DNA of 56,547 nt from an uncultured Fibrobacter sp. (GTDB lineage Bacteria > Fibrobacterota > Fibrobacteria > Fibrobacterales > Fibrobacteraceae), in assembly GCA_946408125.1 (NCBI GenBank), contig CAMJQW010000012.1:1-56547 (forward strand). The letters are read 5' to 3'. Below, piece by piece: positions 7,539 to 15,594 of this stretch (position 1 is its first letter; each line of letters starts with the position of its first letter). A model generated the notes under the pieces. That model made no database searches and was not told where the DNA came from. It worked only from the letters and a program-made list of their open reading frames with translations. The position numbers and the translations under genes are program-made.

Positions 7539-8951
7539 CTACTTGATGGCGATGCGTTTCGTCAAACTTGCCGACCCGGAGCGCATGCGGACCACGTAGA
7601 GCCCTTCCGAAATGTCGCTCAATTCAACGGAGCCCTTTTCGCACTTGCCTCTGAATACCGGGCGCCCCTGCAAGTCGAATACGTCGACCTTCGCGGACTG
7701 TGTCCCGGCGATAAACAGCGTGTGTCCGGAAACATGCATGGAGAAGCTACCGGCAAGGCCGGCACGTTTCAAAACTTGCGTTGTGTCGCCAACGTCGGTC
7801 GAATCCGTCCCGGTGGAGTCGATCGGGTCGACGATTTCAACATCGCCGTACGGGGAGACGACATCTGCGGCCGGGTGTTCCTTGAGGCTTACCATGATGC
7901 TGTCGTAAGCGGGTTTCGGCTTGTATTGCTTGTCGTAGAGGAGGCCTTCCGTCTTGCCCTGCTGTTCGTCAAGCCAGCTGTGCGCGTCGGTCAATCCCCA
8001 GATCACGAATTCTCCCATGTTCGGTTCTTCGAGGAACACGTCCATGAACTGGCGGTACAGATGTCCCTGCTTGGCATAGTCGGCGGCGGTGAGCTGGCCG
8101 GCGGAGCCTTTCGGGAATCCGATGTCGAGTTCGGTGATGTTGAGTACCACACCGAGTTCGTTGAGAGCCTTGGCGAGAGCGCGTACGTTCTGCGGGGTCG
8201 TCTCGTGCGCAATTTCGATGTGCGTCTGCGTGCCTACGCAGGTAATGGGAATGTTGTTTTGCTTCCAGCGCTTCACCTGTTCCACGACAAAGCTAGCCTT
8301 GGAACCTTCACGCAGTCCCCATTCGAGGGAGTAGTCGTTGTAGCAGAGTTCTGCGTCCGGGTCGGCGGCGTGCGCCCATACGAATGCGGAGTCCAAGAAT
8401 TCCGCGCCGATGCCTTCATACCATACGGAGTTCGTGGAGCGCCAGCCGGCGTTGTATTCGTCGTTCACGGCTTCGTTCACCACGTCCCATTCGGCGACCT
8501 GGCCCTTGTAATGCCCCACCACCTTCTCGATGTGGTTCTTGAGGACGGCGAGCAGTTTCTCTTTTTGCCCGGCGTAATTGCTGCTGACCCATCCGGCAAC
8601 CTGGCTGTGCCAGGCTAGGGCGTGGCCGCGCACGCGAATCTTGTTCGCCTTCGCGTATTCGACCATCTTGTCGCCCTTCGCGAAATTGAATTCGTTCTCG
8701 CTCGGTTCCGTGGCGTCGAACTTCATCTCGTTTTCCGCGACCACGACGTTGAACTGCGTCTTGTGAATTTCTTCGAATTCCGGTTCGATATCGTCGTTGA
8801 ACCATTCGCTGTTCAAGATGGTACCGATATAGCGGCCACGTTCCTTCGCGAGTTCCCTGATGGTCGGTTCTGCGGCGAGGACGCTCGTGAAGCTTGTGCC
8901 GAGAAGGGCGATGCTAAGCGCGAAACCCGTAACGGGATGCATATTTCTCAT
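7539..8951 (-). CDS. Secreted endo-1,4-beta-xylanase, GH10
   Basis: A 470-residue xylanase using the ATG at 8951, 6 bp after an AGGAG site; a TTG two codons upstream is less likely. A signal peptide (ALSIALLGTSFTSVLAA) is followed by a GH10 barrel to about 360. The acid/base E160 is in WDVVNEA and the nucleophile E274 in NITELDIGF. A Thr/Asp-rich linker leads to a C-terminal beta-sandwich of about 75 residues ending VVRMRSGSASLTKRIAIK, resembling sorting tails of the type IX secretion system. It cleaves internal beta-1,4 bonds of xylan outside the cell, and has no adjacent sugar-uptake genes. Confidence 0.93.
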   Translation of the reverse strand: MRNMHPVTGFALSIALLGTSFTSVLAAEPTIRELAKERGRYIGTILNSEWFNDDIEPEFEEIHKTQFNVVVAENEMKFDATEPSENEFNFAKGDKMVEYAKANKIRVRGHALAWHSQVAGWVSSNYAGQKEKLLAVLKNHIEKVVGHYKGQVAEWDVVNEAVNDEYNAGWRSTNSVWYEGIGAEFLDSAFVWAHAADPDAELCYNDYSLEWGLREGSKASFVVEQVKRWKQNNIPITCVGTQTHIEIAHETTPQNVRALAKALNELGVVLNITELDIGFPKGSAGQLTAADYAKQGHLYRQFMDVFLEEPNMGEFVIWGLTDAHSWLDEQQGKTEGLLYDKQYKPKPAYDSIMVSLKEHPAADVVSPYGDVEIVDPIDSTGTDSTDVGDTTQVLKRAGLAGSFSMHVSGHTLFIAGTQSAKVDVFDLQGRPVFRGKCEKGSVELSDISEGLYVVRMRSGSASLTKRIAIK

Positions 8952-9040
8952 CTGCAACTCCTATGCATTCATCCCAGATTAACCAATGTATAAGATAATC
9001 AAAAAAAGACGGGGAGAGCGCAAAAAAATATATTTTCGCT

Positions 9041-9484
9041 GTGATTAAGCCGAAGCGAAAACGTTTTAAACCCATGAGCCGTTCGCAGATGATGCGGGCT
9101 GTCCGTTCCGAGAATACCCGGCCCGAGATGCTCGTGCGCAGGGGGCTCTTTCGGGAGGGGTTCCGCTACAGGTTGCATTGTCATGATCTGCCGGGATCGC
9201 CCGATCTGTTTATTTTGAAATACGGCGTAGTCGTTTTCGTGAACGGGTGCTTTTGGCATCAGCATGGCTGCAAATTTACCAGCCGTCCCAAGAGCAATTC
9301 CGAATTTTGGAACGAGAAATTCGAGAACAACGTGGTTCGTGATGTCAAGACTGCCTGGAAGCTGTCGCTGATGGGGTACCGCGTGGCGACAATCTGGGAA
9401 TGCTCGCTCCGCAACGACCTCGCTCGTACTATAGAGCGCCTTGCGGCCTTCATTCGGGGGGACGAGGAGTCGGTTGAAATATAA
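9041..9484 (+). CDS. vsr: Very-short-patch repair endonuclease
   Basis: A 147-residue Vsr-family enzyme that nicks beside T:G mismatches left by deamination of 5-methylcytosine. The core matches well: MMRAVRSENTRPE at the N-terminus, LPGSPDLF with catalytic D55, GCFWHQHGC (H73, C70, C77) for metal and zinc binding, FWNEKFENNVVRD and the terminal TIWECSLR. Family partners are cytosine-5 methyltransferases (Dcm), but none is encoded in this window, so the gene is an orphan here. Confidence 0.93.
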   Translation: MIKPKRKRFKPMSRSQMMRAVRSENTRPEMLVRRGLFREGFRYRLHCHDLPGSPDLFILKYGVVVFVNGCFWHQHGCKFTSRPKSNSEFWNEKFENNVVRDVKTAWKLSLMGYRVATIWECSLRNDLARTIERLAAFIRGDEESVEI

Positions 9485-9527
9485 AAAGGTTATTTTTGAA
9501 ATGTATTCGATTTTCAGGAGGTTCCCT

Positions 9528-10436
9528 ATGTTCCAGAAGCTGAAGTTCTTTGCCGCGGTGTCGGTTGTTGCCACGTCGGCGTTGTTCCTTGCGTGCAACG
9601 GACAGGAGTCGGCGCAGTCCAAAACTGGCGAGAAGAATGTCCAGCCCGCCGCTCAGCCGGCAGAACAGCCTGTCGCTACCAAGTCGCTCGTGATTTTCTA
9701 TTCGCAGAACGGTGCGACCAAGAAGGTGGCCGAGATTTTCCAGAAGGCGAGAAATGCGGACGTGTTCGAGATCGCGCTTGCGACCCCGTACCCGTCGACT
9801 TACGACAGTACGATTGCCGCAGTGGGAGCCCAGCGTGAATCCAAGCAGTGGCCCGCGTTAGTGAACGCGAAGGCGGACCTCGCCAAGTACGATACGGTTT
9901 TCCTCGGCTACCCGATCATGTTCGGAAGCTTCGCCCCGCCGATTTATTCCTTCCTCGATTCCAACGATCTGAGCGGCAAGGTCGTGGTGCCTTTCTGTAC
10001 TTACGGGAGCGGTGGCCGCAAGGCTTCTGCCGCCGAACTCAAGACGCTTGAACCGAATGCGAACGTGACGCTTGCCTACGGGATTTCCAACAAGCGCGTG
10101 ACGGCCGAGAACGGCTCCGAGGTGGCCGCCAAGGAAATCGAGGCGTTCTTTGCCGACCTCGAGACGGGCAAGACCGACGAGATGCTCATGGGCGGCTATT
10201 CGGAACAGCGCCCTCTCACGGCGGAGGATTCTGCGGTGTTTGCGGCCGCGACCAAGGACTATGCTTACTTGAGCCTCAAACCGCTCAGCGTCTCGACCCA
10301 GGTGGTCGCGGGAACGAACTTCCTCTTCACCTGCGAAATGAAGGCTTTCGGCGGTCCGGCGGTTCAGACCAATGTCAAGATTTTCCGCCCGCTTCCGGGC
10401 CGTGGCGAGCCTGAATTAATCGTTGTAGAAAAGTAA
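9528..10436 (+). CDS. Flavodoxin-like lipoprotein
   Basis: A 302-residue protein. The start at 9528 follows an AGGAGG site, and the signal peptide ends in a lipobox (ALFLAC, C23). A Gln/Ala/Pro-rich spacer precedes a flavodoxin fold. The FMN phosphate loop is SQNGATKK (59-66), with GYPIMFGSFAPPIYSFL and CTYGSGGRKA for the isoalloxazine loops. This is the flavodoxin_4 type. An extra C-terminal segment of about 80 residues follows. Most flavodoxins are cytosolic; a lipid-anchored, exported version would work at the membrane or in the periplasm. Redox partner unknown. Confidence 0.85.
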   Translation: MFQKLKFFAAVSVVATSALFLACNGQESAQSKTGEKNVQPAAQPAEQPVATKSLVIFYSQNGATKKVAEIFQKARNADVFEIALATPYPSTYDSTIAAVGAQRESKQWPALVNAKADLAKYDTVFLGYPIMFGSFAPPIYSFLDSNDLSGKVVVPFCTYGSGGRKASAAELKTLEPNANVTLAYGISNKRVTAENGSEVAAKEIEAFFADLETGKTDEMLMGGYSEQRPLTAEDSAVFAAATKDYAYLSLKPLSVSTQVVAGTNFLFTCEMKAFGGPAVQTNVKIFRPLPGRGEPELIVVEK

Positions 10437-10458
10437 AACAGGTAAGTAAAAAGTAAGG

Positions 10459-10487
10459 TTGACGAAAAAAACTTTTTGTGCTACATT
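10459..10487 (+). promoter_or_regulatory. Promoter of secreted protein/peptide pair
   Basis: TTGACG (10459-10464), 17-bp spacer, TACATT (10482-10487). Transcription would begin near 10495, just before the start codon at 10517. Confidence 0.7.
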
Positions 10488-10516
10488 TGCGGCGCCTTAA
10501 AAAAATAGGGGGGCAA

Positions 10517-11479
10517 ATGAGCATAAGAGTTATGGCAGCCCTGAACATCGCGCTGCTTTCTGGTATTGTTTCTTTCACTTGGGCTGCAAGGCCCGATGGC
10601 GAACCGACCTGCACGTTTAAGGGTGGCGCCTTTTACGCATCCGAGAACGTGATGTATCTGGAATCCCTTTCCGAAGAGGATTCCGAGATTGCCGTTACTA
10701 ATGAAGATGTCAATTGCGTTAACAATCATCGCAAGGGTGACTACAAGCTGATTGTCGAACGCAATACCGCGCTGCCGGCAAATTCCACCATCCTTCTTCC
10801 GGCCAGTTTCGGCTTGAACTCTAGCGTGGACAATGGGTGCATTCATCTGTACGAGCCGAATCAGATTGGTAAGGATTCTACTGGTGAATGGAACATTGTC
10901 GCCAAGAACCTGATTGGCGATGGCGCCTCCAACAAGCCTTATCTGATGATTACCGATGTCGAGACCGAAGGATGCGGCGATATCAAGGAAATCGAGTTTG
11001 TTGGAAGGGATTTTGCGGTTACGGAACAGGCCAAGACTGAATTGACTATGTCCAGTGCCGTTGCGGAAAATTCCGATTGGACTATGGAAGGTACCTATTC
11101 CTACGTTTCCTGGAAGGAGGGTGACAAGGATCTTGGTCGCGTGTTCGGTTATGCCGCCAAGAGCAAGGGCCGCTACAATGCCGGGCAGTTCGTTAAGGCT
11201 GGCGCTGGTGCCTATATCCCGCCCATGCGCGCCTATCTGAGATACAACGGACAGGCTCCGCTTACAAAGTCCGCTTCCGAAGAAGCTTTTGAACTTCCCA
11301 AGACAATCAACGTTCGACTTGTCGATGGTGACGGTGAAACGACCCGCTTGGTCAAGTGGAATACGGTCACGGGCGAAATCAAGATGGAAGGTCGCCAGTA
11401 CGATCTGAACGGTCGCCGAGTGAATGCCAAGCATGCGGCCAAGGGCATGTATGTCAACAAGATTAAAGTGGAACGCTAG
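10517..11479 (+). CDS. Secreted protein of unknown function with C-terminal sorting-like tail
   Basis: A 320-residue protein starting after a GGGGGG ribosome site. The signal peptide is MSIRVMAALNIALLSG onward, probably cut after TWA. The body is mostly beta-structure with paired cysteines (e.g. in EPTCTF, EDVNCVN, DNGCIHL, TEGCGDI). The C-terminus (YDLNGRRVNAKHAAKGMYV...) is like the last strands of a type IX sorting domain: a GRR turn followed by KGMYV. I do not recognise the family. It has its own sigma-70 promoter and is followed after 13 bp by a 51-codon gene. Confidence 0.75.
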   Translation: MSIRVMAALNIALLSGIVSFTWAARPDGEPTCTFKGGAFYASENVMYLESLSEEDSEIAVTNEDVNCVNNHRKGDYKLIVERNTALPANSTILLPASFGLNSSVDNGCIHLYEPNQIGKDSTGEWNIVAKNLIGDGASNKPYLMITDVETEGCGDIKEIEFVGRDFAVTEQAKTELTMSSAVAENSDWTMEGTYSYVSWKEGDKDLGRVFGYAAKSKGRYNAGQFVKAGAGAYIPPMRAYLRYNGQAPLTKSASEEAFELPKTINVRLVDGDGETTRLVKWNTVTGEIKMEGRQYDLNGRRVNAKHAAKGMYVNKIKVER

Positions 11480-11492
11480 TTTAGGGGAAATA

Positions 11493-11648
11493 ATGAAGAA
11501 AGAGTATCTGAATCCGAAAATGGAAATTGTGGATTTTTCGATTATGTCGAGCCTGTTGTGTGGAAGCGGTTGTGATGAGAAAGAAGAATTCGGTTATGAT
11601 GACGAGTTCGCTTTAAACTTCCGCGAATTCAATAACCACAACGCCTGA
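11493..11648 (+). CDS. 51-residue peptide with leader-like N-terminus
   Basis: Translation starts at 11493 after AGGGGA. The sequence begins MKKEYLNPKMEIVDFSIMSS, continues LLCGSGCDEKEEFGYDDEF, and ends ALNFREFNNHNA. The N-terminus matches a pattern common in short gut-Bacteroidetes ORFs (MKKxYxxPxxEVVxL...LLxGSG), from my recollection. The G-S-G after a hydrophobic stretch resembles a double-glycine-type leader boundary, leaving an acidic core with cysteines either side (C23, C27). It shares a transcript with the secreted protein upstream. No maturation enzyme lies nearby. Confidence 0.65.
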   Translation: MKKEYLNPKMEIVDFSIMSSLLCGSGCDEKEEFGYDDEFALNFREFNNHNA

Positions 11649-11680
11649 TTTTCTTCCTGAACCCGATTGAAGGGTATGTA

Positions 11681-11718
11681 AATGCCCGGGAGCGTGAGCT
11701 TCCGGGCGTTTCTTTTTA
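11681..11718 (+). terminator. Terminator after 51-residue peptide gene
   Basis: A GCCCGGGAGC/GCTTCCGGGC stem with a GTGA loop and a T-rich tail (GTTTCTTTTT). Confidence 0.8.
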
Positions 11719-11742
11719 TAGGGTGTCGCGATAGGGCCCGCT

Positions 11743-13521
11743 TTACTTGCGCGCGGCGAGCTCCTCGGGTGTGCGGGCCAGGATATCCCAGTCGCCGCGC
11801 TTGATGATCTTGTAGGCATATCCCTGCTCGGTGAGGAACAGCTGGCGGTTCATCGCGAATTCCTGTTCCTTGGAATCCTGCGTGACGATGCTGTAGAAAT
11901 GCGCGGCGCCGCCGTCGCTCTTCGGGCGCAACACGCGTCCCAGGCGCTGAGCTTCTTCCTGGCGGCTGCCGAACGTTCCCGAAATCTGGATAAGAACGTT
12001 CGCATCCGGAAGGTCAATAGCAAAATTGCCTACCTTAGATACCATCAAATTTTTCTGGGTGCCGTCACGGAAGGCGGCGTACAGGCGCTCGCGTTCCTTG
12101 TTCGGGGTCTTGCCCGTGATCAGCGGGATATCGAGTTCCTTCGAGAGGTTCTCGAGCTGCTCGATGTACTGTCCGATGATAAGCACGCGGTCGTCGGGCT
12201 TGTCGAAGTGCTTGAGCAGTCGCTGCACGATGTCGTTCTTTTCGGGGTTTGTGCTTGCCAGCGTGATTTTCTCGCGTACCGGGGCGAGGGCGTACTTCAT
12301 CTTGAGTTCCGCTTCCATCGGGATGCGGATTTCATTGCAGAATGCCGAAGCAATCCAGCCCTGGGCTTCCAGGATGCGCCACGGGATATCGTATTTCTTC
12401 GGGCCGATGAGGCTGAAGACTTCCGTTTCCTTATGGTCTTCGCGCACGAGCGTCGCGGTAAGGCCGAGGCGGCGGGTTGCCTGCATTTCGGTGCTCAGGC
12501 GGAACACGGGGGCGGGCAGCAGGTGAACCTCGTCATAGATCATGAGGCCCCACTTTTGCTGGCTGAACAGCGGGAAGTTCGCGAGTTCCTTCTTGACTTC
12601 CTCGTCGCTAAATTCGTCAAGCTCGGTTTCGGGCTTTTCGTTTTCCGCAGACTTGGCGCGCTTGCGTTGCGTGAGAATCTGGTAGGTCGCGACGGTCACC
12701 GGGCCGATTTCCTTCACTTCGCCGGAGTATTCCTTCACCTGGTCGATGGTGAGGTCGGTCTTGTCGCAGATTTCGCGGATCCACTGGCGACTGGCCGAGA
12801 TGTTCGGCGTGAGGATGAGGGTCTTGGTCTGTACCAAGGCCATGGTGGCAAGGCCGATGACCGTCTTGCCCGAGCCGCAGGGGAGCACGATGACGCCCGA
12901 ACCGCCTTTCTCGGAACCGCTCGCATAGAATACCTGGGCGGCTTCCTTCTGGTAGTCGCGCAGTTCGAATTTCTTGCCGGCGAGCGTCGTCTCGCGCAGG
13001 TGGATGGGCAGGGGATCGCCGACGATGTAACCTGCGAGGTCCTCGACCGGGAATCCGGCGTTGGTGAGCGCCATCTTGAGGTGACCGCGGCGTTCCGGGT
13101 CCACCTCGGCGTGCAGGTCGTCAATGAATCGTACAATGTAGGGCTCCACTTCCTTGAGCTTGCAGATTTCCGCGAACATGTATCGGTCGTCGGATTCCAC
13201 GATCAGGTTGTCGCCGTCCTTGCGGAGCCTGAGCAGGCCGTAGCGGGCCATGTAGTCCTCGACTTCGGTGATGACGGTCTGCGGGATGGGGTAGCGGCTC
13301 TGGCTTTCGAGGCGCTCGATGACTTCCTTTGCACGTAGTCCCGTCGCTGCGGCGTTCCACAGGCTGAGGGGGCTTATCTTGTAGGTATGCAGGTGTTCCG
13401 GGCTCTTGACGAGTTCCGTGAAGGGAGCGATAGCGTCGCGGGCCGCTTCGTAGGTGGGGGCGTCGACCTCCACCATGATTTCCATGTTACTCTGAACGAT
13501 GATGGCGCCATTGGGATTCAT
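11743..13521 (-). CDS. XPB/Rad25-like DNA helicase
   Basis: A 592-residue SF2 helicase related to bacterial/archaeal XPB. An N-terminal damage-recognition-like domain covers about 1-180. Then come the Q-like motif (LRDYQ), Walker A GSGKT (216-220), DEVH (330-333), TATLVRED (355-362, the RED motif of XPB) and motif VI EEAQRLGRVLRP. The C-terminal helicase half ends in an XPB-type tail (LTEQGYAYKIIKR). It unwinds DNA, probably in repair or transcription-linked processes; the partner nuclease (Bax1 in archaea) is not seen. A monocistronic gene. Confidence 0.9.
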   Translation of the reverse strand: MNPNGAIIVQSNMEIMVEVDAPTYEAARDAIAPFTELVKSPEHLHTYKISPLSLWNAAATGLRAKEVIERLESQSRYPIPQTVITEVEDYMARYGLLRLRKDGDNLIVESDDRYMFAEICKLKEVEPYIVRFIDDLHAEVDPERRGHLKMALTNAGFPVEDLAGYIVGDPLPIHLRETTLAGKKFELRDYQKEAAQVFYASGSEKGGSGVIVLPCGSGKTVIGLATMALVQTKTLILTPNISASRQWIREICDKTDLTIDQVKEYSGEVKEIGPVTVATYQILTQRKRAKSAENEKPETELDEFSDEEVKKELANFPLFSQQKWGLMIYDEVHLLPAPVFRLSTEMQATRRLGLTATLVREDHKETEVFSLIGPKKYDIPWRILEAQGWIASAFCNEIRIPMEAELKMKYALAPVREKITLASTNPEKNDIVQRLLKHFDKPDDRVLIIGQYIEQLENLSKELDIPLITGKTPNKERERLYAAFRDGTQKNLMVSKVGNFAIDLPDANVLIQISGTFGSRQEEAQRLGRVLRPKSDGGAAHFYSIVTQDSKEQEFAMNRQLFLTEQGYAYKIIKRGDWDILARTPEELAARK

Positions 13522-13571
13522 AGGGCGCCAAAAATAATAAAATTAGCGCCGGTTCGCAAGATGGCCCGCTT

Positions 13572-13606
13572 CCAAAGAAAAGCCCCGGTCCCATCGGGAA
13601 CCGGGG
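13572..13606 (-). terminator. Terminator of tRNA-Thr
   Basis: On the minus strand CCCCGGTT...ACCGGGG forms a stem followed by CTTTTCTTT. Confidence 0.75.
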
Positions 13607-13611
13607 TTTCG

Positions 13612-13684
13612 AGCCACCCAGCAGATTTGAACTGCCGACCTGCTGATTACGAATCAGCTGCTCTACCAGCTGAGCTAGAGTGGC
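13612..13684 (-). tRNA. tRNA-Thr(CGT)
   Basis: A 73-nt cloverleaf. The acceptor stem is GCCACTC/GGGTGGC, D-arm GCTCAGCTGGTAGAGC, anticodon stem GCTGA/TCAGC with loop TTCGTAA (anticodon CGT, reading ACG), and T-arm with GTTCAAATC. The discriminator base is T and CCA is not encoded. Confidence 0.95.
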
Positions 13685-13696
13685 ATAGCGGGGCAA

Positions 13697-13725
13697 AAAA
13701 TAGCAATAGGGCGCTTTTTTGTCAA
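13697..13725 (-). promoter_or_regulatory. Promoter of tRNA-Thr
   Basis: On the minus strand, TTGACA (13720-13725), a 17-bp spacer and TATTTT (13697-13702), ending 12 bp before the tRNA. Confidence 0.75.
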
Positions 13726-13742
13726 GATAGGGGAGGCATCGG

Positions 13743-13771
13743 TTGGCAAAGTCTTTTAATTTTTCTATGAT
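13743..13771 (+). promoter_or_regulatory. Promoter of TPR membrane protein gene
   Basis: TTGGCA (13743-13748), 17-bp spacer, TATGAT (13766-13771). Predicted initiation near 13778 supports the start codon at 13803 and excludes the in-frame start at 13743. Confidence 0.65.
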
Positions 13772-13802
13772 TGAGGCACAAAATTTAAAATGGAAGTCTA
13801 AA

Positions 13803-14489
13803 ATGGCTAACGAAGCAAACCAGAATAATTCTGAAATTAAGCAGTTTTTCGTTCAACATGGAACCAAGGTTCTTGTCGCTCTGGCAGTGGTGCTCGCGGT
13901 TGTCGCGGGTGTTGTCCAGGTGAAGGACGCCCGCAAGGCCGCCGCGGCCGAACAGGCTGAACTCCTCGGTACCGGCATGACCTTCCTCTACGCGAACGAG
14001 AACGACAGCGCCCTGGTCGAATTTGAAAACCAGATGAAGTCGGGCAAGATCGAAGGACTCGCACTTGCGAAGGCCGCCCTCTTTGCCGGAAACATCAAGT
14101 ATGAAAAGGGTGATTTCGACGGGGCCGCGGTCCTGTTCCAGAAGTCGCTCGATAACGCCGGTTCCGTGGCCCTGGTCCGCTCGGCCGCCATGCACGGTCT
14201 CGCTTCCGTGAAGATCGAAAAGGGCGACTACTCCGCCGCCGCCGGTCTCCTCGAAAAGTACATTTCCGAATTCGGCAAGCGCACTGGTGACAAGGAAGAC
14301 CGCTTCCAGAAGGAAGAACCGCAGGACGAAGTCCCGATGGTTGCAGATGCCATGTGGAAGCTCACGCTCGTCTACCAGCAGCTCGGTGCCAACGACAAGG
14401 CGAAGAACACCGCCGAACGTCTCCTCGAGGTTTACGGCGACAACCAGCAGTACGCCGACAAGGCGAAGAAGTTCGTCGCGAGCCTCTAG
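13803..14489 (+). CDS. Single-span TPR protein (YfgM-like)
   Basis: A 228-residue protein with a short cytoplasmic N-terminus, one transmembrane helix (about 20-41, VLVALAVVLAVVAGVVQV) and TPR-type repeats (about 75-220: ALAKAALFAGNIKYEKGDFDG; HGLASVKIEKGDYSAAAGLL; WKLTLVYQQLGANDKA). Topology and length match the YfgM/ancillary SecYEG-associated TPR family, which acts at the inner membrane in handling of exported proteins. The function is inferred from architecture. It has its own promoter and converges with the rhomboid gene. Confidence 0.75.
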   Translation: MANEANQNNSEIKQFFVQHGTKVLVALAVVLAVVAGVVQVKDARKAAAAEQAELLGTGMTFLYANENDSALVEFENQMKSGKIEGLALAKAALFAGNIKYEKGDFDGAAVLFQKSLDNAGSVALVRSAAMHGLASVKIEKGDYSAAAGLLEKYISEFGKRTGDKEDRFQKEEPQDEVPMVADAMWKLTLVYQQLGANDKAKNTAERLLEVYGDNQQYADKAKKFVASL

Positions 14490-14524
14490 TCCGCGACCGC
14501 TTTTACCGGTTTGATTTTAGGAAT

Positions 14525-14554
14525 GGCCGGCCTTCGGGCTGGCCTTCTTTTTTT
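14525..14554 (+). terminator. Terminator between convergent genes
   Basis: A GGCCGGCC/GGCTGGCC hairpin with a TTCG loop and a run of T downstream of the TPR gene. Confidence 0.75.
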
Positions 14555-14566
14555 GTGCACCCGCGG

Positions 14567-15586
14567 TTAGTTGAGAGCGAGGGACCAGCCTATGGCGAAC
14601 AGCGCGAAGTAGGCGGCTATCCACACGAGGTCCTTGAGCGTGGTGGGCGTGCCCCAGCGCAGCATCTTCTTTTTGGGAATGAACCCGCACAGCATGCCGG
14701 CGAGGAACCCGTAGGCATGTCCCAGGATGTCCGCGTGCTCGCCGAGGCCGAGGAATACCGCGATGGAAATGGCTCCGCAGAGCGGGGCGAACCGGCGCAG
14801 CATCCCGTGGGTTTCCTTGGGCATGAGCCTGAACTCGATGACGGCGAGCGCGCCGATGCATGCGAACACGAATGTCGAAAATCCGAGGGACCGGAAGTCG
14901 GATTGCACGGTGAGCGCGACGCAGAAGTTCGCGAGCGCGCTGGCGACGGCAAGGAAGGGAACCATGCGCGCGAGCGGAATGCGGTAGGCCAGCAGGTTCA
15001 GTACGATGTATCCCGAGACGAGGTTCCCAGCCAGATGGTGCGTGTCGCCGTGGAGTGTGAGCGCCGTGATAGTCCGCCACCATTCTCCGTGCAGCACCTT
15101 GTATGCATCTGAAAGCCCGCGGTTGTGTAGCCCCGCAAAAAAGTTCCCGAAGTCTGCGACCGTGATGACCGATGGAACCAGCAGCACCCACAGGGGCTGG
15201 AAGCTGATGGATAGCGGCATGGGCGGGTTGTCCTTTTTGGGCGGATTTTCCCTGCGGTAAAGTTCAATCTGGTGGAGCGCCCTGTCTTCGTATTCGGGGT
15301 GCACGAAAATTTCGAACGGACCTTCCTCGCTGTGCTCGAGCCGGTGCTCGATTCCCTGGGATAAAAGGACGAGGCTGTAGTCGCGAATCTGCCGGTAGGT
15401 TCCGAAGGCGACGCGCGAAACTTCTTCGGGCTGTTCTTCGGTGTTTGGACTGTCGGTTGGTGTATTGGTCGGCGTATTCTGAACAACGTTGTCTGTTATG
15501 CGTTCGGAACCGCCTTGCGTATTGCTCGTGTGCAGCGAAGCCAATGGCCTGCGTCGAATCATGGGGCTGACGAAGCGTGGCGCCAT
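14567..15586 (-). CDS. Rhomboid-family intramembrane serine protease
   Basis: A 339-residue protein starting at MAPRFV (15586). An N-terminal soluble region of about 125 residues contains a cyclophilin-like DUF2007-type segment (RQIRDYSLVLLSQGIEHRLE; FEIFVHPEYE). Six or so membrane helices follow. Rhomboid marks are HGDTHHLAGNLVSG in helix 2, the catalytic serine in GFSTFVFACIGA, and the catalytic histidine in GHAYGFLAG. Rhomboids cleave transmembrane segments of other proteins; the substrate is unknown. It is the last gene of the bamD operon, 8 bp after the PHP gene. Confidence 0.87.
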   Translation of the reverse strand: MAPRFVSPMIRRRPLASLHTSNTQGGSERITDNVVQNTPTNTPTDSPNTEEQPEEVSRVAFGTYRQIRDYSLVLLSQGIEHRLEHSEEGPFEIFVHPEYEDRALHQIELYRRENPPKKDNPPMPLSISFQPLWVLLVPSVITVADFGNFFAGLHNRGLSDAYKVLHGEWWRTITALTLHGDTHHLAGNLVSGYIVLNLLAYRIPLARMVPFLAVASALANFCVALTVQSDFRSLGFSTFVFACIGALAVIEFRLMPKETHGMLRRFAPLCGAISIAVFLGLGEHADILGHAYGFLAGMLCGFIPKKKMLRWGTPTTLKDLVWIAAYFALFAIGWSLALN

Positions 15587-15594
15587 GGCTTCTC

